Below are positions 33,605-40,849 of a DNA stretch of 53,749 nucleotides, one piece after another. The notes below the pieces were generated by a model that had not been told where the DNA came from, ran no database searches, and saw only the letters and a list, made by a program, of their open reading frames with translations. The number at the start of each line of letters is the position of its first letter. The stretch's first letter is position 1. The stretch is from assembly GCA_036496385.1 (NCBI GenBank), contig DASXLD010000016.1, positions 1-53,749 on the forward strand, read 5' to 3'. A program made the translations under genes and the position numbers. Source of the stretch: Schlegelella_A sp036496385 (lineage in GTDB: Bacteria > Pseudomonadota > Gammaproteobacteria > Burkholderiales > Burkholderiaceae_C).

Positions 33605-34189
33605 ATGCTGCTCGTGATCGACAACTACGACAGCTTCACCTTCAATCTCGTCCAGTACTTCGGCGAGCTGGGTGAAGACGTGCGCGTCTTCCGCAACGAC
33701 GAGATCGACGTCGCCGGGATCGGCGCCCAGCGTCCCGACGCGCTCGTCCTCTCGCCCGGTCCGTGCACGCCGGCCGAAGCCGGCGTTTGCGTCGAGGCGA
33801 TCCGCGCCTTCGCGGGCAAGCTGCCGATCCTCGGCGTCTGTCTCGGCCACCAGGCGATCGGCGCGGCGCTGGGCGGCAAGGTCGTCCGCGCCCGGCGGCT
33901 CATGCATGGCAAGGCCGACGTGGTGGATCACGACGGGCGTGGCGTCTATGCCTCGCTGCCGGCGTGCTTCTCGGTCATCCGCTATCACTCGCTCGCGATC
34001 GAGAAGGAGAGCCTGCCGCCCGATCTCGAGGTGTCGTCGACGGCAAGCGACGGCGAGATCATGGGCGTTCGCCACCGCGAGCTCGCGGCGACGAAGACGC
34101 CGCTCGAAGGCGTCCAGTTCCACCCCGAGTCGATCCTCACCGAGCACGGTCACGCGATGCTGAAGAACTTCCTCGAGGCGGCGCGATGA
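33605..34189 (+). CDS. trpG: Anthranilate synthase component II (glutamine amidotransferase)
   Basis: A 194-residue class I amidotransferase that supplies ammonia to TrpE. It shows IDNYDSFTFNLVQYF, the LSPGPCTPAEAG oxyanion loop, the nucleophile Cys in GVCLGHQAIG and the His-Glu pair in VQFHPESILTEHG. It is separated from trpE by one base and overlaps the ltaE start by four bases. In most relatives trpD would follow; here it is displaced by about 19 kb. Confidence 0.97.
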   Translation: MLLVIDNYDSFTFNLVQYFGELGEDVRVFRNDEIDVAGIGAQRPDALVLSPGPCTPAEAGVCVEAIRAFAGKLPILGVCLGHQAIGAALGGKVVRARRLMHGKADVVDHDGRGVYASLPACFSVIRYHSLAIEKESLPPDLEVSSTASDGEIMGVRHRELAATKTPLEGVQFHPESILTEHGHAMLKNFLEAAR

Positions 34190-35217
34190 GCGCGGCCGGC
34201 ATCGTCGATCTTCGCAGCGACACGGTGACACGGCCGACGGCGGCGATGCGCGCCGCGATGGCCGCCGCCGAAGTCGGCGACGACGTCTTCGGCGACGATC
34301 CGAGCGTCAATGCGCTGCAGGAACGGATCGCGGCGATGCTCGGCAAGGAAGCGGCGCTCTTCGTCGCCAGCGGCACGCAGGGCAACCTGGTCGCGATCAT
34401 GAGCCACTGCGGCCGCGGCGACGAGTACATCGTCGGCCAGATGGCGCACACGTACCGCTGGGAAGGCGGCGGCGCGGCCGTGCTCGGCAGCGTCCAGCCG
34501 CAGCCGCTCGAGCATGCGGCCGACGGTTCGCTGCCGCTCGCCTCGATCGACGCGGCGATCAAGCCCGACGATGCCCACTACGCGAAGAGCCGCCTGCTTT
34601 GCCTCGAGAACACGACCGGCGGCAAGGCGTTGCCGCTCTCGTACCTCGGCGAGGCGTGCGCGCTCGCGAAGCGACGCGGCCTCGCGACCCACCTCGACGG
34701 CGCGCGCCTGTTCAACGCGGCGGTCGTGCTCGGCGGCGATCCGCGCGCGACCGCGCGCGCGATCGTGGCGCCGTTCGACAGCGTCTCGGTGTGCTTCTCG
34801 AAAGGGCTCGGTGCGCCCGTCGGCTCGGCGCTCGTCGGCTCGCGCGACTTCATCGCGCGCGCCCTGCGCTGGCGCAAGATGGTCGGCGGCGGCATGCGTC
34901 AGGCCGGCGTCGTCGCGGCGGCGGCGCTGCACGCGCTCGACCACCATATCGATCGCCTCGCCGACGACCACGCCCTCGCGACGCGGCTCGCCGACGGTCT
35001 CGTCGCGCTGCCGGGTCTGGCGGTCGAGCGGCCGCAGAGCAACATCGTCTTCGCCGACTTGAGCGGCGAGCGCGCGCCCGGTCTCCTGCCTTACCTGAAA
35101 TCGCGTGGCGTGCTGGCGACGGGCTTGTACCGATTGCGCTTCGTCACCCACCTCGACGTCGACCGCGACGGCGTCGACCGCGCCGTCGCCGCGATGGCCG
35201 ACTACTTGAACGACTGA
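34186..35217 (+). CDS. ltaE: Low-specificity L-threonine aldolase
   Basis: A 343-residue PLP enzyme of fold type I that splits L-threonine or L-allo-threonine into glycine and acetaldehyde. The start VDLRSDTVTRPTAAMRAAMAAAEVGDDVFGDDP is the family signature. The internal aldimine lysine is in VCFSKGLGAPVGS, and the Asp that contacts the pyridine nitrogen is in HLDGARLFNA. The ATG at 34186 overlaps the trpG stop (ATGA), so it is coupled to the trp genes. That link is unexpected, since threonine aldolase has no step in tryptophan synthesis. Confidence 0.95.
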   Translation: MSAAGIVDLRSDTVTRPTAAMRAAMAAAEVGDDVFGDDPSVNALQERIAAMLGKEAALFVASGTQGNLVAIMSHCGRGDEYIVGQMAHTYRWEGGGAAVLGSVQPQPLEHAADGSLPLASIDAAIKPDDAHYAKSRLLCLENTTGGKALPLSYLGEACALAKRRGLATHLDGARLFNAAVVLGGDPRATARAIVAPFDSVSVCFSKGLGAPVGSALVGSRDFIARALRWRKMVGGGMRQAGVVAAAALHALDHHIDRLADDHALATRLADGLVALPGLAVERPQSNIVFADLSGERAPGLLPYLKSRGVLATGLYRLRFVTHLDVDRDGVDRAVAAMADYLND

Positions 35218-35218
35218 C

Positions 35219-35251
35219 CGCCGGCGCCGGCCCGTCGGTCGCGCGCCGGCG
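35219..35251. terminator. Bidirectional hairpin between ltaE and the DUF5666-like gene
   Basis: Two copies of the self-complementary octamer CGCCGGCG plus one more pair form a 9-bp GC stem (35219-35227 with 35243-35251) across a 15-base loop, exactly between two convergent genes. A T-run is absent. Confidence 0.45.
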
Positions 35252-35260
35252 ATGCGCCGT

Positions 35261-35785
35261 TCACATCGGCGGCTCGAAGCCGTTGCGGCCGACGAGGATG
35301 GCCGTCGCCACCGATTGGCCGTCTCGCGTCTGCGCGATGACGACGGCCTTCGCACCGGCGACGACGAGCGATCTGTCGCCCGGCCGCGTCGTCACGACGG
35401 GAACGCCATTCGGCACCCGGATCGTCTTCTCGCCGTCCTTGTAGCGCAGCGTCATCGTGCGCACGTCCGGGCCCGGCCGGACCTCGACGATCGTGGCCTT
35501 CGTCGTCGTCGCATCCGGCGGCCGGTCGCGCGGGCCGCGGCTTTCCTTCGCGCCACGCGCCGATTCGGCCAAGACGTAGACCTCGACGGCGACGAGCGAA
35601 CCGTCGACCCCCGGGACGGCGCCCGTGCCGACGAAGACGCCCGACTGGATCGCCGACGGCTCGATCGGCACGACCTCGACGACGCGCAGTGGCTCGGCCG
35701 TCGCGAGCGAGACCTCGCGGCCGTCGCTCGTGCGAACGACGATCGACGTCGCATCGGCCCTGCGGATCGTGCCGCGCAGTCGCAT
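35261..35785 (-). CDS. Hypothetical protein, DUF5666-like beta-strand repeats
   Basis: A 174-residue protein built of short beta-rich segments of the kind GTIRRADATSIVVRTSDGREVSL, KATIVEVRPGPDVRTMTLRYKDGEKTIRVP and VVIAQTRDGQSVATAIL, similar to OB-like DUF5666 domains of secreted proteins. No signal peptide precedes the ATG at 35785. The frame stays open upstream but offers no better start, so the N-terminus may be truncated or the protein may be cytoplasmic. It starts 31 bases after the TPR gene stop and is probably cotranscribed with it. Function unknown. Confidence 0.6.
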   Translation of the reverse strand: MRLRGTIRRADATSIVVRTSDGREVSLATAEPLRVVEVVPIEPSAIQSGVFVGTGAVPGVDGSLVAVEVYVLAESARGAKESRGPRDRPPDATTTKATIVEVRPGPDVRTMTLRYKDGEKTIRVPNGVPVVTTRPGDRSLVVAGAKAVVIAQTRDGQSVATAILVGRNGFEPPM

Positions 35786-35816
35786 CGGCGCACTCGCCGG
35801 CGCCCCACGATCCCCC

Positions 35817-36329
35817 TCAGCGCACGGCCAGGGGCGGGTGCTCGACCTTGTACTTCCTGACCTCCTCCTTCAAGTCGCTGTATTGCTCGCAAGGAAGAAA
35901 GCAGAGCGAGTCGAGCGTCTTCAGCTCGGCCTCGGCGTGCTGCAGGTCGCCCGCCTGCAAGTACGCTTCGCCCAGGTACTCGTGCGCGTTGCGATGCCGC
36001 GGATCGATCTGCAGCGCCTTGGCGTAGTTCTTGAACGCGGTGTCGAGGTCGCCGGTCTTGCGATGGGCGTGGCCGAGCTCGTTCCAGCCGTCGGCGTCGT
36101 TCGGGTTGCGCGCGACATAGGCGCCCATGCGGACGACGACCTGCTTCCAGTCCTCGGCCTTCACCGCCGCCATCGCCGCCTTGTAGTCGGCGTCGCCGGC
36201 GACGCGTTCGTCGTTGCCGCCACCGCCGCCGCCGCCACCGCCGCCGCCACCACCACCGCCCGCCGCGAAGGTGGCGCCGGCGACCAGGGCGAGACTCAGG
36301 ACCGCAGCGCTGAAAGAGAGTCGTCGCAT
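35817..36329 (-). CDS. Secreted TPR protein with long poly-glycine tract
   Basis: A 170-residue protein with a signal peptide (LSFSAAVLSLALVAGATFAAG), a run of 15 consecutive glycines just after the cleavage site, and two or three tetratricopeptide repeats (DGWNELGHAHRKTGDLDTAFKNYAKAL, AHEYLGEAYLQAGDLQHAEAELKTL). The C-terminal CFLPCEQYSDLKEEVRKYK is common in small periplasmic TPR proteins. The ATG at 36329 follows a GAGGAGCTC stretch and begins the signal peptide. The glycine run is encoded by a simple repeat and may vary in length. Confidence 0.8.
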   Translation of the reverse strand: MRRLSFSAAVLSLALVAGATFAAGGGGGGGGGGGGGGGNDERVAGDADYKAAMAAVKAEDWKQVVVRMGAYVARNPNDADGWNELGHAHRKTGDLDTAFKNYAKALQIDPRHRNAHEYLGEAYLQAGDLQHAEAELKTLDSLCFLPCEQYSDLKEEVRKYKVEHPPLAVR

Positions 36330-36375
36330 GAGAGCTCCTCGTGTGGCGGAGAGGGACGCGAAAGGTCCGGGCACG

Positions 36376-37488
36376 TCAGTGGAAGTCGATCCGACCGAAG
36401 ACGCCATTGCGTTCCTGGGCCGGGCCGGCGGTGAAGAACAGGGTGTTCGCGGGCTGCGCGTTGAGGCCGTTGCCGAAGGCCAGTCCCCACAAGCCGTCGA
36501 TGAAGATCGGCATTCCAGCCTGGGTCAGCGGGCCGAGTGAAGCGCCGGTGGTCGCGTCGAACGCGTTGATCGTTCCGTCGCCGAAATTGCCGACCAGCAA
36601 GGCGTTGCTGAAAGGTCCGAAGTCAGCGGGGGCCAGGGCGAGCCCCCAGGGAGCGTTGAGCTTGCCGCCGGGCGCCACGAGGCGCGTCACGAGGTTGCCC
36701 GAAGGGTCGAAGACGTCGATCGCGCCGAGGCCCGCACCGTCGAGCTCGTCGTCCGAATTCGGATCGCGCATCGCGAAGGCGACGAAGATCTGGTTGCCGA
36801 TCGCCTGGATCCCGAACGGGGCGTAGCCCGCCGGCAGGTTGGCGTCGGTGAATGCGCCGGCGACGACGACGGGAGCGAAGGCGGCGTCGAAGACGTCGAC
36901 GACGCCGTTGTGGAAATCGGCGGCGTAGAGGCGCGGCGCGCCAGCGACGCTCGCGATGGCGAGACCCTTGTAGACCTTGCCCTGCGTCGCACCGTCGACG
37001 ACGAGGATCGCGCTGTTGAGGTTGACGTTCGGCGACCAGCCCGACACCGTGCCGGCCTCGCCGACGAAGATGAATGCGCTCGGGCCGCTGACGCCGCCCT
37101 GCGTGACGTTGAACGCCGCGGCGCCGTTGAAGACGATTCCCGTCGGGGCGGCGCTGCCGGCGCTTCCCGGCGGGATCGCGACGACCAGCGATTGCGGCAC
37201 GCCGTTGCCGTCGTAGAGGGTCGACATCGAGGTGCCGTTGTCGGCGACCCAGGCGAAGCCTTGCGGATTGAAGGCGATGCCCCAGGCGTTGACGAGGTTC
37301 GGGTCGACGTTGGCGCTGGCGTAGGGATTCGTCGACGCATTCGTGTTCGAGACGAGACTGGTCGCGACGTAGCCGCTCGCCGAAGTGCCCGAGACCATCG
37401 AGCTGCTGCCGCCGCCGCCGCAGGAGATGACGCTTGCCGACACGACGCAAGCCATCACCGCGTTCAAGACCTGTTGCCACGCTCGCAT
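36376..37488 (-). CDS. TIGR03118-like beta-propeller lipoprotein
   Basis: A 370-residue secreted protein with a lipoprotein signal (lipobox VISC followed by GGGGSSS). The mature domain resembles the TIGR03118 family: LVNAWGIAFNPQGFAWVADNGTS, PTGIVFN, SAFIFVGEAGTVSGWSPNV, YKGLAIA, RLYAADFHNGVVDVFD, NQIFVAFA, LNAPWGLALAP and GDGTINAFD, i.e. repeated NHL-like blades. The GAGGAG ribosome site abuts a first ATG but stands 6 bases before a second, so the start at 37488 is preferred. The function of this family is not known. Its neighbours are an outer-membrane protein and the TPR protein. Confidence 0.8.
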   Translation of the reverse strand: MRAWQQVLNAVMACVVSASVISCGGGGSSSMVSGTSASGYVATSLVSNTNASTNPYASANVDPNLVNAWGIAFNPQGFAWVADNGTSMSTLYDGNGVPQSLVVAIPPGSAGSAAPTGIVFNGAAAFNVTQGGVSGPSAFIFVGEAGTVSGWSPNVNLNSAILVVDGATQGKVYKGLAIASVAGAPRLYAADFHNGVVDVFDAAFAPVVVAGAFTDANLPAGYAPFGIQAIGNQIFVAFAMRDPNSDDELDGAGLGAIDVFDPSGNLVTRLVAPGGKLNAPWGLALAPADFGPFSNALLVGNFGDGTINAFDATTGASLGPLTQAGMPIFIDGLWGLAFGNGLNAQPANTLFFTAGPAQERNGVFGRIDFH

Positions 37489-37577
37489 CGCCATCTCCTC
37501 GTTGCTGCCGGTTGCGTTGCCTGCCTCCGTGAATGCCGGACGCGTCGGCCGAGGTTCAACAACTCGAGCGGAGAAGC

Positions 37578-38324
37578 TCAGAACGAGATCGACGCGCCGA
37601 CGACGATGGTCGAGTGCCGGCCGTTGCGAACCGCCGGATAGGGCCCGCCTTCGGTGGCCGCGACCCAGAGCACGCGAAGTTCCACGGGTGCCCAGACGAA
37701 GCCGGCGCCGAGACTGACGTCGACGCGCGCCTTTCCGGCAATGCCGGGTTCGTCGCGCAATGGAACGAGCGTTCCGAAATGGGCGAGCAATCGCGCGTGC
37801 TCGTGCAGGGGCACGTGCGCATCGAGCTCGGCGTAGGCCACCGGAACGCTTCTGCCGTAGTAGTCGGGCGATAGATAGAGACGCGCGCTCCATCGGTCGG
37901 CGAGCAGCCCGACGTACGCTTCGGCGAAGTCGTAGCCCGAGATGCCGCTGAAGTGCGCCGCGTCGACGCCGATCTCCACGCTGCGGCCATCGGTGGGCGG
38001 CGCCAGCCAGCCCGCATAGCCGACGAGCTGCGGGTAGCTCTCGTTCGCGATGAGCGTGGCACGCGTCGCCGAGGCGCCCGCGTACCAGCGCTCGTCGCCG
38101 TCATAGTTGAGGGTGAGGCGAGCGCTCGGCTTGCCGTCGCTGAGCGAGACGCCGCGATAGCGGTAGTCGGATTCGACCGTGGCGCTGGCGCCGAACTGCG
38201 CCCACGCCGGGATCGACAAGGCCAGGCCGAGGACGGCGGCGGCGCCGCGGACCCAGCGCAGAGCAGATGCGCGCAGGCGATCCTCAGCGGGGAGCGATCG
38301 GCGAGGCGACTTGCGCGACCGCAT
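37578..38324 (-). CDS. TorF-type putative porin (TIGR02001 family)
   Basis: A 248-residue outer-membrane beta-barrel protein. The signal peptide ends at IPAWAQ; after it the family hallmark VESDYRYRGVSLSDGKPSARLTLNYD appears, and amphipathic strands run to the terminal aromatic SISF. An unusual feature is the long arginine-rich N-region before the signal core. The ATG at 38324 overlaps the subtilase gene by 41 bases; two further ATGs upstream are possible. It is the last gene of the sigma/anti-sigma/subtilase operon. Confidence 0.82.
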   Translation of the reverse strand: MRSRKSPRRSLPAEDRLRASALRWVRGAAAVLGLALSIPAWAQFGASATVESDYRYRGVSLSDGKPSARLTLNYDGDERWYAGASATRATLIANESYPQLVGYAGWLAPPTDGRSVEIGVDAAHFSGISGYDFAEAYVGLLADRWSARLYLSPDYYGRSVPVAYAELDAHVPLHEHARLLAHFGTLVPLRDEPGIAGKARVDVSLGAGFVWAPVELRVLWVAATEGGPYPAVRNGRHSTIVVGASISF

Positions 38325-39534
38325 CGCAAGCGCAGGTACACGCGGCATCGACACGAAGCAGGCTTGCGCAGGCATCGATCGTTCCGTCGGCGCGCGTCAC
38401 CGGCGCGAGGCCGAACGATGCCCGCGCTTGCTGTGAGTGCGCCTGGGCCTCGAGCATCAGCGCGAGCAGGCCGCTGACATGCGCGGCGGCGAAGGACGCT
38501 CCCGAGACCATCGCCCAGCGCGACACCGGCACCGTCGCCGGCACATCGCTGCCCGGCGCCGCGACCATGCCGTTCGGCGTCGGCCCCGAGGTCTCGTCGA
38601 CGACCGCGACGACGCCGGCGAGCCCCGCCGGGAAGCCACCCCGTGGCAACGAGCGGTCGGCCGCGGCGACGACGGCGACGCCGCGGCCGATCGCGGTCTC
38701 GACGAGCTGGCGAATGAGCCGGTCCTGCGGACCGCCGAGGCTCAGGTTGACGATCTGCGCGCCGCGATCGATGGCTTCGTGCAGCGCGAGGGCCAGGCTG
38801 AACGTCGTGCACGTCGTCTCGGCAGGCGTTGCTTCGCGGCAGGCGCGCAGGGCAAGCAGGCGCGCGTCGGGTGCGACGCCGGCAATGCCGATGTGATTGT
38901 CGGCCCGCGCGGCGATGATGCCGGCGACGGCCGTGCCGTGGCGCTCGCCACGGGCACCGTCGCCGCCGAGAAGATCGGCGCTCAGTGCCGTCTGCCCGAC
39001 GAGGTCGGGGTGATCGAGCTGGACGGCGCTGTCGATGACGGCGACGCGAACGCCCCGTCCCGTTGCGGTGGCGTGCAGCTCGCCCAGATGCCATTCGCGC
39101 GCCGCGGGCTGCAACGTGAACAGCGGGTCGTCATGACCGAGCGCGCGGAACACGTTCATCGGCTGGGCCCAGACGACGCGCGGGTCGCTGGCGAGAGCCG
39201 CCGCCATGTCGTCGGCATGGTCGGACAACGGCACGCTCATGACATTGCAATCGAGGCCGAGCACCGGCATCGGCCAGCTCGTGACGAGCATGAGGCCGTG
39301 CCGGCTCGCCAGCGACGCCGCGACGCGACGCCGCGCCGCCGTCCCCGCCGCGTCGGCGTAACCGGCGCCGTAGTTGCCGTCGGGGCGAAAGTGCGGCGGC
39401 GGCAGATTCAGCATGACGAGCACTTGCTGGTCGGCGTCGGCAGCGGTGCCCGCGCTCGGGACATCGGCCGCGCCGACCGCCGAAGCGGTCGCGAGCCCGA
39501 GGCCGATCAGCAAGACGGCAACGAGGCGTCTCAT
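38284..39534 (-). CDS. Secreted S8 subtilisin-like serine protease
   Basis: A 416-residue protease with signal peptide (LVAVLLIGLGLATASAVGA), an I9-like propeptide of about 100 residues ending PRVVWAQPMN, and a catalytic domain. The triad is D168 (VAVIDSAVQLDHPDL), H199 (ERHGTAVAGI) and S347 (SGASFAAAHVSG, where GTSMAxPH is usual). The oxyanion-hole Asn, normally in AAGN, is replaced by D293 (VAAADRSLP). The C-tail has CTCACD. It overlaps the anti-sigma gene by four bases and the porin gene by 41, so it is part of the sigma-factor operon. Confidence 0.9.
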   Translation of the reverse strand: MRRLVAVLLIGLGLATASAVGAADVPSAGTAADADQQVLVMLNLPPPHFRPDGNYGAGYADAAGTAARRRVAASLASRHGLMLVTSWPMPVLGLDCNVMSVPLSDHADDMAAALASDPRVVWAQPMNVFRALGHDDPLFTLQPAAREWHLGELHATATGRGVRVAVIDSAVQLDHPDLVGQTALSADLLGGDGARGERHGTAVAGIIAARADNHIGIAGVAPDARLLALRACREATPAETTCTTFSLALALHEAIDRGAQIVNLSLGGPQDRLIRQLVETAIGRGVAVVAAADRSLPRGGFPAGLAGVVAVVDETSGPTPNGMVAAPGSDVPATVPVSRWAMVSGASFAAAHVSGLLALMLEAQAHSQQARASFGLAPVTRADGTIDACASLLRVDAACTCACDAVAQVASPIAPR

Positions 39535-40163
39535 CGCGCGGCCTCGCCCTGCAGCGACTCGGCGCGAAGAACGGCTGGCTGCTCGCGCAGGCGAGCGAGC
39601 GCGGCCGGGCCGGCGTCGCCGAGGCGCAGCAGGTAGGCGTCGGTGACGGTCGGTCCACCGACGATGTGCGCCCCGGCTGCTCGCAGCGCCTCGCGCATCT
39701 GCGCCTCGGTGGCTTCGGCACGAAAGACCGCCAAGGCATTGGCATCGGCAGGCGCCGCGCCGAGCGCTCGATACGAGTCGCCTCGCGGCACGCCGCCGAC
39801 CCAGGCGACGGCAAGAACCAACAGGACGGCGGCTTGCGCCGCGACGATGGAGCGCAAGTCGGGGCGCCACGACGCGCGCGTCGATGCGCGTGTCGTGCCT
39901 CGCGACGCCGGCAGCGTGTCGAGCCGGGCCCGCATGGCGGTCCACGCCGCGTCGACGCCCGCTCCGGGATGGTCGGCATCGAGCACGACGGCACGCAGTC
40001 GTGCCTGCGCCGCGGCGTCGGCCTGGCAGCGTGCACACTGCGCGACATGCGCGCCGACCTGGGCGGCTTCGGCGGCGTCGAGCGTCTTGTTGACGAACCA
40101 GGGCAGCAGCTCCTGGGCAAGACGGTGTTCGTCGCTGTCGAGCGGAACGACGCGCGCCTTCAC
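39531..40163 (-). CDS. Membrane anti-sigma factor with zinc motif and I9-like periplasmic domain
   Basis: A 210-residue protein starting at GTG 40163, which overlaps the sigma-factor stop (GTGA). The N-terminal zinc anti-sigma motif is H39-x3-C43-x2-C46 (HVAQCARC). A single membrane helix (IVAAQAAVLLVLAVAWVGGV) follows at about residues 107-126. The periplasmic part has a strand LAVFR, a helix EAQMREALRAAG, a strand HIVGGPTVTDAYLLRL, a helix AALARLREQP and a strand AVLRAESL. This beta-alpha-beta-beta-alpha-beta order is that of subtilase propeptide (I9) domains. The gene runs directly into the subtilase gene. Confidence 0.85.
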   Translation of the reverse strand: MKARVVPLDSDEHRLAQELLPWFVNKTLDAAEAAQVGAHVAQCARCQADAAAQARLRAVVLDADHPGAGVDAAWTAMRARLDTLPASRGTTRASTRASWRPDLRSIVAAQAAVLLVLAVAWVGGVPRGDSYRALGAAPADANALAVFRAEATEAQMREALRAAGAHIVGGPTVTDAYLLRLGDAGPAALARLREQPAVLRAESLQGEAAR

Positions 40164-40768
40164 GACGGTTCTCCCAGCGCGTCGCCGAGCAACGCGCGCA
40201 GGCGGCGCCGGCCGTGGAACACGCGCGTCTTCACCGTATCGACGGGGCAGTCGACGATGCGCGCGATCTCGGCATACGGCAGCTCGTGAAAGTAGGTGAG
40301 AACGAGAACGCTGCGCTGCTCGACCGACAGGCCGTCGAGGGCGCGTCCGAGCGCGGCCCGCGTCTGGCCGGCGCTCAACTGCTGCTCCGGACCGGGGTCG
40401 TCGGAGAGGAGCTCGTCGATGACGGCGCCGTCGATCGGCTCGTCGTGCTGGCGCGATGCCTTCAAGGCCGTGCGATAGGCGATCGCGAAAATCCAGGTCG
40501 AGACTTTGCTCTGTCCGCTGTAGCTGTCGGCGCGCCGCCAGACGACGAACATGGTGTCGTTCAGGACTTCCTCGACGACGGTTCGCCGCGTCGTCATGAG
40601 GCCGATGAAGCGATCGAGGCGCGGGTGGTAGACGCGATAGAGCGCCTCGAAGGCGCGGCGGTCTCCGGTGGCGATGCGGGCGACGAGGGCGACGTCCGAC
40701 GCATCGTCGGTGCGTCTGCGTGCGGGTGCAGTCTGATCCTGGCCGCGGAAGCGGAAATTGCGAAGCAT
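40160..40768 (-). CDS. ECF-type RNA polymerase sigma factor
   Basis: A 202-residue group 4 sigma factor. Region 2 lies in about residues 30-95 (FEALYRVYHPRLDRFI, VVEEVLNDTMFVVWRRADSY, KVSTWIFAIAYRTAL) and region 4 in about residues 135-195 (LDGLSVEQRSVLVLTYFHELPYAEIARIVDCPVDTVKTRVFHGRRRLRAL). No extra C-terminal domain is present. GGGGG stands 4 bases before the ATG at 40768. It is coupled to the anti-sigma gene and is likely held at the membrane until the anti-sigma is inactivated. Confidence 0.95.
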   Translation of the reverse strand: MLRNFRFRGQDQTAPARRRTDDASDVALVARIATGDRRAFEALYRVYHPRLDRFIGLMTTRRTVVEEVLNDTMFVVWRRADSYSGQSKVSTWIFAIAYRTALKASRQHDEPIDGAVIDELLSDDPGPEQQLSAGQTRAALGRALDGLSVEQRSVLVLTYFHELPYAEIARIVDCPVDTVKTRVFHGRRRLRALLGDALGEPS

Positions 40769-40849
40769 TCGACCCCCGTTCGGAGGTTAATGCCAATCAG
40801 CGACGAAAAGGTTCAGTCCCCTTTTGGAATTCGCGTCGCGATCGGAACC
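40769..40849 (-). promoter_or_regulatory. Putative autoregulated ECF promoter region
   Basis: On the minus strand the 81-base gap carries TGAACCTTTTCG, similar to the GAAC-type -35 of ECF sigma factors (GAACC at 40814-40810). It lies about 40 bases before the sigma-factor ATG, with GGCATTAA about 16 bases further on. Autoregulation is typical for ECF operons; the elements are weak. Confidence 0.35.

Noticed and set aside
35220..35260. Possible REP-like element from repeated CGCCGGCG
   Set aside because: It occurs as one local hairpin between convergent genes and is better read as a terminator.
36214..36260. Run of GGN/CCN triplets that might be a separate repeat element
   Set aside because: It encodes the poly-glycine tract of the TPR protein and is a simple sequence repeat within the gene.
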